NCBI GenBank assembly: GCA_037783415.1
Contig: JAZGTN010000058.1
Span: forward strand, 6,112,001-6,176,000
DNA: 64,000 nt
Origin: Leptasterias polaris
Taxonomy: Eukaryota; Echinodermata; Asteroidea; Forcipulatida; Asteriidae
Direction: 5' to 3'
A model generated the notes under the pieces. It did not search any database and had not been told where the DNA came from. It saw only the letters and a program-made list of their open reading frames with translations. Positions 31,401 through 43,900 of this stretch are shown here, in pieces; positions within the stretch are counted from its first letter, which is position 1, and every line of letters begins with the position of its first letter. The position numbers and the translations under genes were made by a program.

Positions 31401-34310
31401 CATGTTCCTTTAAGCCAATGAAAAACAGTCGGCATGATCCTTTAAGCCAATGAAAAACACAGTCAGCATGTTCCTTTAAGCCAATGAAAAACACAACCAG
31501 CATGTTCCTTTAAGCCAATGAAAAACAGTCGGCATGTTCCTTTAAGCCAATGAAAAACACAACCAGCATGTTCCTTTAAGCCAATGAAAAACACAACCAG
31601 CATGTTCCTTTAAGCCAATGAAAAACACAACCAGCATGTTCCTTTAAGCCAATGAAAAACAGTCGGCATGTTCCTTTAAGCCAATGAAAAACACAACCAG
31701 CATGTTCCTTTAAGCCAATGAAAAACACAACCAGCATGTTCCTTTAAGCCAATGAAAAACAGTCGGCATGTTCCTTTAAGCCAATGAAAAACACAACCAG
31801 CATGTTCCTTTAAGCCAATGAAAAACAGTCGGCATGTTCCTTTAAGCCAATGAAAAACACAGTCAGCATGTTCCTTTAAGCCAATGAAAAACACAACCAG
31901 CATGTTCCTTTAAGCCAATGAAAAACAGTCGGCATGTTCCTTTAAGCCAATGAAAAACACAACCAGCATGTTCCTTAAGCCAGATGGAAAACACAGTCGG
32001 CATGTTCCTTTAAGCCAATGAAAAACAGTCGGCATGTTCCTTTAAGCCAATGAAAAACAGTCGGCATGTTCCTTTAAGCCAATGAAAAACACAACCAGCA
32101 TGTTCCTTTAAGCCAATGAAAAACAGTCGGCATGTTCCTTTAAGCCAATGAAAAACACAGTCAGCATGTTCCTTTAAGCCAATGAAAAACACAACCAGCA
32201 TGTTCCTTTAAGCCAATGAAAAACAGTCGGCATGTTCCTTTAAGCCAATGAAAAACAGTCGGCATGTTCCTTTAAGCCAATGAAAAACACAGTCAGCATG
32301 TTCCTTTAAGCCAATGAAAAACAGTCGGCATGTTCCTTTAAGCCAATGAAAAACACAACCAGCATGTTCCTTAAGCCAGATGGAAAACACAGTCGGCATG
32401 TTCCTTTAAGCCAATGAAAAACAGTCGGCATGTTCCTTTAAGCCAATGAAAAACACAACCAGCATGTTCCTTTAAGCCAATGAAAAACAGTCGGCATGTT
32501 CCTTTAAGCCAATGAAAAACACAGTCAGCATGTTCCTCTAAGCCAATGAAAAACACAACCAGCATGTTCCTTTAAGCCAATGAAAAACAGTCGGCATGTT
32601 CCTTTAAGCCAATGAAAAACAGTCGGCATGTTCCTTTAAGCCAATGAAAAACACAGTCAGCATGTTCCTTTAAGCCAATGAAAAACAGTCGGCATGTTCC
32701 TTTAAGCCAATGAAAAACACAACCAGCATGTTCCTTAAGCCAGATGGAAAACACAGTCGGCATGTTCCTTTAAGCCAATGAAAAACAGTCGGCATGTTCC
32801 TTTAAGCCAATGAAAAACAGTCGGCATGTTCCTTTAAGCCAATGAAAAACACAACCAGCATGTTCCTTTAAGCCAATGAAAAACAGTCGGCATGTTCCTT
32901 TAAGCCAATGAAAAACACAGTCAGCATGTTCCTTTAAGCCAATGAAAAACACAACCAGCATGTTCCTTTAAGCCAATGAAAAACAGTCGGCATGTTCCTT
33001 TAAGCCAATGAAAAACACAACCAGCATGTTCCTTAAGCCAGATGGAAAACACAATCAGCATGTTCCTTTAAGCCAATGGAAAACACAGTCGGCATGTTCC
33101 TTTAAGCCAATGAAAAACAGTCGGCATGTTCCTTTAAGCCAATGAAAAACACAACCAGCATGTTCCTTAAGCCAGATGGAAAACACAGTCGGCATGTTCC
33201 TTTAAGCCAATGAAAAACAGTCGGCATGTTCCTTTAAGCCAATGAAAAACACAGTCAGCATGTTCCTTTAAGCCAATAAAAAACAGTCGGCATGTTCCTT
33301 TAAGCCAATGAAAAACACAACCAGCATGTTCCTTAAGCCAGATGGAAAACACAATCAGCATGTTCCTTTAAGCCAATGGAAAACACAGTCGGCATGTTCC
33401 CTTAAGCCAATGAAAAACACATCCAGCATGTTCCTTAAGCCAATGGAAAACACAATCAGCATGTTCTTTTAAGCCAATGGGAAAACACAATCAGCATGTT
33501 CCTTTAAGCCAATGAAAAACATAACCAGCATGTTCCTTTAAGCCAATGAAAAACACAGTCGGCAGTTCCTTTAAGTCAATGAAAAACACATCCAGCATGT
33601 TCCTTTAAGTCAATGAAAAACACATCCAGCATGTTCCTTTAAGTCAATGAAAAACACAGTCGGCATGTTCCTTTAAGCCAATGAAAAACACAACCAGCAT
33701 GTTCCTTAAGCCAATGGAAAACACAATCAGCATGTTCCTTTAAGCCAATGGAAAACACAGTCGGCATGTTCCTTTAAGCCAATGAAAAACACAGTCGGCA
33801 TGTTCCTTTAAGCCAATGAAAAACAGTCGGCATGTTCCTTTAAGCCATTGAAAAACACAGTCAGCATGTTCCTTTAAGCCAATGAAAAACACAACCAGCA
33901 TGTTCCTTTAAGCCAATGAAAAACACAGTCGGCATGTTCCTTTAAGCCAATGAAAAACACAGTCGGCATGTTCCTTTAAGCCAATGAAAAACAGTCGGCA
34001 TGTTCCTTTAAGCCAATGAAAAACACAGTCAGCATGTTCCTTTAAGCCAATGAAAAACACAACCAGCATGTTCCTTTAAGCCAATGAAAAACAGTCGGCA
34101 TGTTCCTTTAAGCCAATGAAAAACACAACCAGCATGTTCCTTTAAGCCAATGAAAAACAGTCGGCATGTTCCTTTAAGCCAATGAAAAACACAGTCAGCA
34201 TGTTCCTTTAAGCCAATGAAAAACACAACCAGCATGTTCCTTTAAGCCAATGAAAAACAGTCGGCATGTTCCTTTAAGCCAATGAAAAACACAACCAGCA
34301 TGTTCCTTAA
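22490..34310 (+). repeat. Minisatellite array, 32-35-bp units (left part)
   Basis: Head-to-tail units of the form GCCAATGAAAAACAC + variable 5-6 bases (AACCAG, AGTCAG, AATCAG) + CATGTTCCTTTAA. The main types are 34 bp (…ACACAACCAGC…, …ACACAGTCAGC…), 32 bp (…AACAGTCGGC…) and a 35-bp GCCAGATGG form that follows a shortened GTTCCTTAA. Units at 22490-22900 are divergent; later ones are highly homogeneous. Minus-strand frames through it (FHWLKGTC / FFIGLKEHA) reflect 34+32 = 66 bp being a multiple of three and are not genes. Confidence 0.98.
25377..30622 (+). repeat. ~2.6-kb higher-order satellite block, two tandem copies
   Basis: Copy 1 is about 25377-27999 and copy 2 about 28000-30622. Private markers are shared: CCAACATGTTCC at 25541 and 28164 (offset 2623), the GCCACTGAAA unit at 27638 and 30227 (offset 2589), and the CAATTCCTTTAACC unit at 27832 and 30421 (offset 2589). 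Offset changes of -100 and +66 bp equal whole sets of units gained or lost. Confidence 0.85.
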
Positions 34311-34986
34311 CTCTTTGGTGCACATGGCGGTCGCTAGCGACCGCCAAAAACACGTTCAATTTGGACTTTGAAAATTTGTCATAACTCAAAAACTACGGTC
34401 CCCATACATACCGCCCTCATTCGGTTGTTTAGAGAAATGGTTGGGCTTTCGTTTGATGTGTCCCTCAATAGGGGGCGCTATTGAAAAAAATCGAGAAAAA
34501 CATGGCCGAACGTTTCGGGTTTTTTCTTGTGATTTTGCGATAAAAAGCGACTATTATCTCAACATGGCGTCTCGTTTTGGGCCTGATCAAGCACTGGAAT
34601 TCCTTGAAAATATATCAGATGATGAGATTCAAGATGATTCTGATTTAGAAAACGAAATAAATGATGAAAACAATGACATGGTGAACGATGATTATGACAC
34701 ATACGTGAATCGCAATGGAGGCAATCGAGTCCGGCGAGAACCTGCGACTATTATCCCAACATGTTTACATAAACATGCCGTATAATCCGTTGCCATGGTA
34801 AAAACATTGGGGTTTTTTCAGGTTTTTTTTCACATTCTTAAAGATTATACCCTTGGCTAAAAATAATTCCACAGGTTCATATCTGTATCTCAATCGGGTA
34901 AAGCACCAAGAACCATTTTAAAATGAATTACATTATTCCTTTTATTTTACACTTAAAACAATAAAATTAATCTGTGCACCAAAGGG
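34311..34986 (+). mobile_element. Non-autonomous piggyBac-type element inserted in the satellite
   Basis: 676 bp flanked by TTAA (34307-34310 and 34987-34990). Terminal inverted repeats CTCTTTGGTGCAC (left) and CCCTTTGGTGCAC (right, reverse complement) match at 12 of 13. TTAA duplication and CCYTT-type ends define the piggyBac superfamily. Removing it with one TTAA leaves GTTCCTTAAGCCAGATGG, a junction that occurs uninterrupted many times in the array, so the empty site is directly visible. It retains an N-terminal ORF fragment but no DDE domain. Confidence 0.93.
34564..34785 (+). CDS. Acidic N-terminal fragment, piggyBac-transposase-like
   Basis: 73 codons from an ATG in good context (AACATGGCG) rather than the upstream ATG at 34441. 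It encodes MASRFGPDQALEFLENIS and then a very acidic stretch (DDEIQDDSDLENEIND), ending soon after RREPATIIPT. Acidic, low-complexity N-termini are usual in piggyBac-like (PGBD) transposases, which are normally more than 500 residues with a DDD catalytic core. That core is entirely missing here. The fragment may be translated but could not transpose. An internal deletion derivative of a full-length element is the simplest reading. Confidence 0.5.
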   Translation: MASRFGPDQALEFLENISDDEIQDDSDLENEINDENNDMVNDDYDTYVNRNGGNRVRREPATIIPTCLHKHAV

Positions 34987-37900
34987 TTAAGCCAGATGGA
35001 AAACACAATCAGCATGTTCTTTTAAGCCAATGGAAAACACAGTCGGCATGTTCCTTTAAGCCAATGAAAAACAGTCGGCATGTTCCTTTAAGCCAATGAA
35101 AAACACAGTCAGCATGTTCCTTTAAGCCAATGAAAAACAGTCGGCATGTTCCTTTAAGCCAATGAAAAACACAACCAGCATGTTCCTTAAGCCAGATGGA
35201 AAACACAGTCGGCATGTTCCTTTAAGCCAATGAAAAACAGTCGGCATGTTCCTTTAAGCCAATGAAAAACACAGTCAGCATGTTCCTTTAAGCCAATAAA
35301 AAACAGTCGGCATGTTCCTTTAAGCCAATGAAAAACACAACCAGCATGTTCCTTAAGCCAGATGGAAAACACAATCAGCATGTTCCTTTAAGCCAATGGG
35401 AAAACACAATCAGCATGTTCCTTTAAGCCAATGAAAAACATAACCAGCATGTTCCTTTAAGCCAATGAAAAACACAGTCGGCAGTTCCTTTAAGTCAATG
35501 AAAAACACATCCAGCATGTTCCTTTAAGTCAATGAAAAACACATCCAGCATGTTCCTTTAAGTCAATGAAAAACACAGTCGGCATGTTCCTTTAAGCCAA
35601 TGAAAAACACAACCAGCATGTTCCTTAAGCCAATGGAAAACACAATCAGCATGTTCCTTTAAGCCAATGGAAAACACAGTCGGCATGTTCCTTTAAGCCA
35701 ATGAAAAACACAGTCGGCATGTTCCTTTAAGCCAATGAAAAACAGTCGGCATGTTCCTTTAAGCCAATGAAAAACACAGTCAGCATGTTCCTTTAAGCCA
35801 ATGAAAAACACAACCAGCATGTTCCTTTAAGCCAATGAAAAACAGTCGGCATGTTCCTTTAAGCCAATGAAAAACACAACCAGCATGTTCCTTAAGCCAG
35901 ATGGAAAACACAATCAGCATGTTCCTTTAAGCCAATGGGAAAACACAATCAGCATGTTCCTTTAAGCCAATGAAAAACATAACCAGCATGTTCCTTTAAG
36001 CCAATGAAAAACACAGTCGGCAGTTCCTTTAAGTCAATGAAAAACACATCCAGCATGTTCCTTTAAGTCAATGAAAAACACATCCAGCATGTTCCTTTAA
36101 GTCAATGAAAAACACAGTCGGCATGTTCCTTTAAGCCAATGAAAAACACAACCAGCATGTTCCTTAAGCCAATGGAAAACACAATCAGCATGTTCCTTTA
36201 AGCCAATGGAAAACACAGTCGGCATGTTCCTTTAAGCCAATGAAAAACACAGTCGGCAGTTCCTTTAAGTCAATGAAAAACACATCCAGCATGTTCCTTT
36301 AAGTCAATGAAAAACACATCCAGCATGTTCCTTTAAGTCAATGAAAAACACAGTCGGCATGTTCCTTTAAGCCAATGAAAAACACAACCAGCATGTTCCT
36401 TAAGCCAATGGAAAACACAATCAGCATGTTCCTTTAAGCCAATGGAAAACACAGTCGGCATGTTCCTTTAAGCCAATGAAAAACACAGTCGGCATGTTCC
36501 TTTAAGCCAATGAAAAACAGTCGGCATGTTCCTTTAAGCCAATGAAAAACACAGTCAGCATGTTCCTTTAAGCCAATGAAAAACAGTCGGCATGTTCCTT
36601 TAAGCCAATGAAAAACAGTCGGCATGTTCCTTTAAGCCAATGAAAAACACAGTCAGCATGTTCCTTTAAGCCAATGAAAAACACAACCAGCATGTTCCTT
36701 TAAGCCAATGAAAAACAGTCGGCATGTTCCTTTAAGCCAATGAAAAACAGTCGGCATGTTCCTTTAAGCCAATGAAAAACACAGTCAGCATGTTCCTTTA
36801 AGCCAATGAAAAACAGTCGGCATGTTCCTTTAAGCCAATGAAAAACACAACCAGCATGTTCCTTAAGCCAGATGGAAAACACAGTCGGCATGTTCCTTTA
36901 AGCCAATGAAAAACAGTCGGCATGATCCTTTAAGCCAATGAAAAACACAGTCAGCATGTTCCTTTAAGCCAATGAAAAACACAACCAGCATGTTCCTTTA
37001 AGCCAATGAAAAACAGTCGGCATGTTCCTTTAAGCCAATGAAAAACAGTCGGCATGTTCCTTTAAGCCAATGAAAAACAGTCGGCATGTTCCTTTAAGCC
37101 AATGAAAAACACAGTCAGCATGTTCCTTTAAGCCAATGAAAAACAGTCGGCATGTTCCTTTAAGCCAATGAAAAACACAACCAGCATGTTCCTTAAGCCA
37201 GATGGAAAACACAGTCGGCATGTTCCTTTAAGCCAATGAAAAACAGTCGGCATGTTCCTTTAAGCAAATGAAAAACACAGTCAGCATGTTCCTTTAAGCC
37301 AATAAAAAACAGTCGGCATGTTCCTTTAAGCCAATGAAAAACACAACCAGCATGTTCCTTAAGCCAGATGGAAAACACAATCAGCATGTTCCTTTAAGCC
37401 AATGGAAAACACAGTCGGCATGTTCCCTTAAGCCAATGAAAAACACATCCAGCATGTTCCTTAAGCCAATGGAAAACACAATCAGCATGTTCTTTTAAGC
37501 CAATGGGAAAACACAATCAGCATGTTCCTTTAAGCCAATGAAAAACATAACCAGCATGTTCCTTTAAGCCAATGAAAAACACAGTCGGCAGTTCCTTTAA
37601 GTCAATGAAAAACACATCCAGCATGTTCCTTTAAGTCAATGAAAAACACATCCAGCATGTTCCTTTAAGTCAATGAAAAACACAGTCGGCATGTTCCTTT
37701 AAGCCAATGAAAAACACAACCAGCATGTTCCTTAAGCCAATGGAAAACACAATCAGAATGTTCCTTTAAGCCAATGGAAAACACAGTCGGCATGTTCCTT
37801 TAAGCCAATGAAAAACACAGTCGGCATGTTCCTTTAAGCCAATGAAAAACAGTCGGCATGTTCCTTTAAGCCAATGAAAAACACAGTCAGCATGTTCCTT

Positions 37901-40900
37901 TAAGCCAATGGAAAACACAGTCGGCATGTTCCTTTAAGCCAATGAAAAACACAGTCGGCATGTTCCTTTAAGCCAATGAAAAACACAAGATCAGCATGTT
38001 CCTTTAAGCCAATGGAAAACACAGTCGGCATGTTCCTTTAAGCCAATGAAAAACACAGTCGGCATGTTCCTTTAAGCCAATGAAAAACAGTCGGCATGTT
38101 CCTTTAAGTCAATGAAAAACAAAATCAGCATGTTCCTTTAAGCCAATGAAAAACACAATCAACAATTCCTTTAACCAAATGAAAAACACAATCAACATAT
38201 TCCTTTTAAGCCAATGAAAAACACAACCAGCATGTTCCTTTAAGCCAATGAAAAACACAATCAGCATGTTCCTTTAAGCCAATGAAAAACACAATCAGCA
38301 TGTTCCTTTTAAGCCAATGAAAAACACAACCAGCATGTTCCTTTAAGCCAATGAAAAACACAACCAGCATGTTCCTTTAAGCCAATGGAAAACACAGTCG
38401 GCATGTTCCTTTAAGCCAATGAAAAACACAGTCGGCATGTTCCTTTAAGCCAATGAAAAACAGTCGGCATGTTCCTTTAAGCCAATGAAAAACACAGTCA
38501 GCATGTTCCTTTAAGCCAATGAAAAACACAACCAGCATGTTCCTTTAAGCCAATGAAAAACAGTCGGCATGTTCCTTTAAGCCAATGAAAAACACAGTCA
38601 GCATGTTCCTTTAAGCCAATGAAAAACACAACCAGCATGTTCCTTTAAGCCAATGAAAAACAGTCGGCATGTTCCTTTAAGCCAATGAAAAACACAACCA
38701 GCATGTTCCTTTAAGCCAATGAAAAACACAACCAGCATGTTCCTTTAAGCCAATGAAAAACACAACCAGCATGTTCCTTTAAGCCAATGAAAAACAGTCG
38801 GCATGTTCATTTAAGCCAATGAAAAACACAACCAGCATGTTCCTTTAAGCCAATGAAAAACAGTCGGCATGTTCCTTTAAGCCAATGAAAAACACAGTCA
38901 GCATGTTCCTTTAAGCCAATGAAAAACACAACCAGCATGTTCCTTTAAGCCAATGAAAAACAGTCGGCATGTTCCTTTAAGCCAATGAAAAACACAACCA
39001 GCATGTTCCTTAAGCCAGATGGAAAACACAATCAGCATGTTCCTTTAAGCCAATGGAAAACACAGTCGGCATGTTCCTTTAAGCCAATGAAAAACAGTCG
39101 GCATGTTCCTTTAAGCCAATGAAAAACACAGTCAGCATGTTCCTTTAAGCCAATGAAAAACAGTCGGCATGTTCCTTTAAGCCAATGAAAAACACAACCA
39201 GCATGTTCCTTAAGCCAGATGGAAAACACAGTCGGCATGTTCCTTTAAGCCAATGAAAAACACAACCAGCATGTTCCTTTAAGCCAATGAAAAACAGTCG
39301 GCATGTTCCTTTAAGCCAATGAAAAACACAACCAGCATGTTCCTTTAAGCCAATGAAAAACAGTCGGCATGTTCCTTTAAGCCAATGAAAAACACAGTCA
39401 GCATGTTCCTTTAAGCCAATGAAAAACACAACCAGCATGTTCCTTTAAGCCAATGAAAAACAGTCGGCATGTTCCTTTAAGCCAATGAAAAACACAACCA
39501 GCATGTTCCTTAAGCCAGATGGAAAACACAATCAGCATGTTTCTTTAAGCCAATGGAAAACACAGTCGGCATGTTCCTTTAAGCCAATGAAAAACAGTCG
39601 GCATGTTCCTTTAAGCCAATGAAAAACACAGTCAGCATGTTCCTTTAAGCCAATGAAAAACAGTCGGCATGTTCCTTTAAGCCAATGAAAAACACAACCA
39701 GCATGTTCCTTAAGCCAGATGGAAAACACAGTCGGCATGTTCCTTTAAGCCAATGAAAAACAGTCGGCATGTTCCTTTAAGCCAATGAAAAACAGTCGGC
39801 ATGTTCCTTTAAGCCAATGAAAAACACAACCAGCATGTTCCTTTAAGCCAATGAAAAACAGTCGGCATGTTCCTTTAAGCCAATGAAAAACACAGTCAGC
39901 ATGTTCCTTTAAGCCAATGAAAAACACAACCAGCATGTTCCTTTAAGCCAATGAAAAACAGTCGGCATGTTCCTTTAAGCCAATGAAAAACACAACCAGC
40001 ATGTTCCTTAAGCCAGATGGAAAACACAATCAGCATGTTCCTTTAAGCCAATGGAAAACACAGTCGGCATGTTCCTTTAAGCCAATGAAAAACAGTCGGC
40101 ATGTTCCTTTAAGCCAATGAAAAACACAACCAGCATGTTCCTTAAGCCAGATGGAAAACACAGTCGGCATGTTCCTTTAAGCCAATGAAAAACAGTCGGC
40201 ATGTTCCTTTAAGCCAATGAAAAACACAGTCAGCATGTTCCTTTAAGCCAATAAAAAACAGTCGGCATGTTCCTTTAAGCCAATGAAAAACACAACCAGC
40301 ATGTTCCTTTAAGCCAATGAAAAACAGTCGGCATGTTCCTTTAAGCCAATGAAAAACACAGTCAGCATGTTCCTTTAAGCCAATGAAAAACACAACCAGC
40401 ATGTTCCTTTAAGCCAATGAAAAACAGTCGGCATGTTCCTTTAAGCCAATGAAAAACACAACCAGCATGTTCCTTAAGCCAGATGGAAAACACAATCAGC
40501 ATGTTCCTTTAAGCCAATGGAAAACACAGTCGGCATGTTCCTTTAAGCCAATGAAAAACAGTCGGCATGTTCCTTTAAGCCAATGAAAAACACAACCAGC
40601 ATGTTCCTTAAGCCAGATGGAAAACACAGTCGGCATGTTCCTTTAAGCCAATGAAAAACAGTCGGCATGTTCCTTTAAGCCAATGAAAAACACAACCAGC
40701 ATGTTCCTTAAGCCAGATGGAAAACACAATCAGCATGTTCCTTTAAGCCAATGGAAAACACAGTCGGCATGTTCCCTTAAGCCAATGAAAAACACATCCA
40801 GCATGTTCCTTAAGCCAATGGAAAACACAATCAGCATGTTCTTTTAAGCCAATGGGAAAACACAATCAGCATGTTCCTTTAAGCCAATGAAAAACATAAC

Positions 40901-43900
40901 CAGCATGTTCCTTTAAGCCAATGAAAACACAGTCGGCAGTTCCTTTAAGTCAATGAAAAACACATCCAGCATGTTCCTTTAAGTCAATGAAAAACACATC
41001 CAGCATGTTCCTTTAAGTCAATGAAAAACACAGTCGGCATGTTCCTTTAAGCCAATGAAAAACACAACCAGCATGTTCCTTAAGCCAATGGAAAACACAA
41101 TCAGCATGTTCCTTTAAGCCAATGGAAAACACAGTCGGCATGTTCCTTTAAGCCAATGAAAAACACAGTCGGCATGTTCCTTTAAGCCAATGAAAAACAG
41201 TCGGCATGTTCCTTTAAGCCAATGAAAAACACAGTCAGCATGTTCCTTTAAGCCAATGAAAAACACAACCAGCATGTTCCTTTAAGCCAATGAAAAACAC
41301 AGTCGGCATGTTCCTTTAAGCCAATGAAAAACAGTCGGCATGTTCCTTTAAGCCAATGAAAAACACAGTCAGCATGTTCCTTTAAGCCAATGAAAAACAC
41401 AACCAGCATGTTCCTTTAAGCCAATGAAAAACAGTCGGCATGTTCCTTTAAGCCAATGAAAAACACAACCAGCATGTTCCTTTAAGCCAATGAAAAACAG
41501 TCGGCATGTTCCTTTAAGCCAATGAAAAACACAGTCAGCATGTTCCTTTAAGCCAATGAAAAACAGTCGGCATGTTCCTTTAAGCCAATGAAAAACACAG
41601 TCAGCATGTTCCTTTAAGCCAATGAAAAACACAACCAGCATGTTCCTTTAAGCCAATGAAAAACAGTCGGCATGTTCCTTTAAGCCAATGAAAAACACAG
41701 TCAGCATGTTCCTTTAAGCCAATGAAAAACACAACCAGCATGTTCCTTTAAGCCAATGAAAAACAGTTGGCATGTTCCTTTAAGCCAATGAAAAACACAG
41801 TCAGCATGTTCCTTTAAGCCAATGAAAAACACAACCAGCATGTTCCTTTAAGCCAATGAAAAACAGTCGGCATGTTCCTTTAAGCCAATGAAAAACACAA
41901 CCAGCATGTTCCTTTAAGCCAATGAAAAACAGTCGGCATGTTCCTTTAAGCCAATGAAAAACACAGTCAGCATGTTCCTTTAAGCCAATGAAAAACACAA
42001 CCAGCATGTTCCTTTAAGCCAATGAAAAACAGTCGGCATGTTCCTTTAAGCCAATGAAAAACACAACCAGCATGTTCCTTTAAGCCAATGAAAAACAGTC
42101 GGCATGTTCCTTTAAGCCAATGAAAAACACAGTCAGCATGTTCCTTTAAGCCAATGAAAAACACAACCAGCATGTTCCTTTAAGCCAATGAAAAACAGTC
42201 GGCATGTTCCTTTAAGCCAATGAAAAACACAACCAGCATGTTCCTTAAGCCAGATGGAAAACACAATCAGCATGTTCCTTTCAGCCAATGGAAAACACAG
42301 TCGGCATGTTCCTTTAAGCCAATGAAAAACAGTCGGCATGTTCCTTTAAGCCAATGAAAAACACAGTCAGCATGTTCCTTTAAGCCAATGAAAAACACAA
42401 CCAGCATGTTCCTTTAAGCCAATAAAAAACAGTCGGCATGTTCCTTTAAGCCAATGAAAAACACAACCAGCATGTTCCTTAAGCCAGATGGAAAACACAA
42501 TCAGCATGTTCCTTTAAGCCAATGGAAAACACAGTCGGCATGTTCCCTTATGCCAATGAAAAACATAACCAGCATGTTCCTTTAAGCCAATGAAAAACAC
42601 AGTCGGCAGTTCCTTTAAGTCAATGAAAAACACATCCAGCATGTTCCTTTAAGTCAATGAAAAACACATCCAGCATGTTCCTTTAAGTCAATGAAAAACA
42701 CATCCAGCATGTTCCTTTAAGCCAATGAAAAACACATCCAGCATGTTCCTTTAAGCCAATGAAAAACACAGTAGGCATGTTCCTTTAAGCCAATGAAAAA
42801 CACAAGATCAACATGTTCCTTTAAGTCAATGAAAAACAAAATCAGCATGTTCCTTTAAGCCACTGAAAAACACAGTCGGCATGTTCCTTTAAGCCAATGA
42901 AAAAGACAGTCGGCATGTTCCTTTAAGCCAATGAAAAACACAAGATCAGCATGTTCCTTTAAGCCAATGAAAAACATAAGATCAACATGTTCCTTTAAGT
43001 CAATGAAAAACAAAATCAGCATGTTCCTTTAAGCCAATGAAAAACACAATCAACAATTCCTTTAACCAAATGAAAAACACAACCAGCATATTCCTTTTAA
43101 GCCAATGAAAAACACAATCAGCATGTTCCTTTAAGCCAATGAAAAACACAATCAGCATGTTCCTTTAAGCCAATGAAAAACACAATCAGCATGTTCCTTT
43201 AAGCCAATGAAAAACACAACCAGCATGTTCCTTTTAAGCCAATGAAAAACACAACCAGCATGTTCCTTTAAGCCAATGAAAAACACAATCAGCATGTTCC
43301 TTTAAGCCAATGAAAAACAGTCGGCATGTTCCTTTAAGCCAATGAAAAACACAACCAGCATGTTCCTTAAGCCAGATGGAAAACACAATCAGCATGTTCC
43401 TTTAAGCCAATGGAAAACACAGTCGGCATGTTCCTTTAAGCCAATGAAAAACACAGTCGGCATGTTCCTTTAAGCCAATGAAAAACAGTCGGCATGTTCC
43501 TTTAAGCCAATGAAAAACACAGTCAGCATGTTCCTTTAAGCCAATGAAAAACACAACCAGCATGTTCCTTAAGCCAGATGGAAAACACAATCAGCATGTT
43601 CCTTTAAGCCAATGGAAAACACAGTCGGCATGTTCCTTTAAGCCAATGAAAAACACATCCAGCATGTTCCTTAAGCCAATGGAAAACACAATCAGCATGT
43701 TCCTTTAAGCCAATGGGAAAACACAATCAGCATGTTCCTTTAAGCCAATGAAAAACATAACCAGCATGTTCCTTTAAGCCAATGAAAAACATAACCAGCA
43801 TGTTCCTTTAAGCCAATGAAAAACAGTCGGCATGTTCCTTTAAGCCAATGAAAAACAGTCAGCATGTTCCTTTAAGCCAATGAAAAACACAACCAGCATG

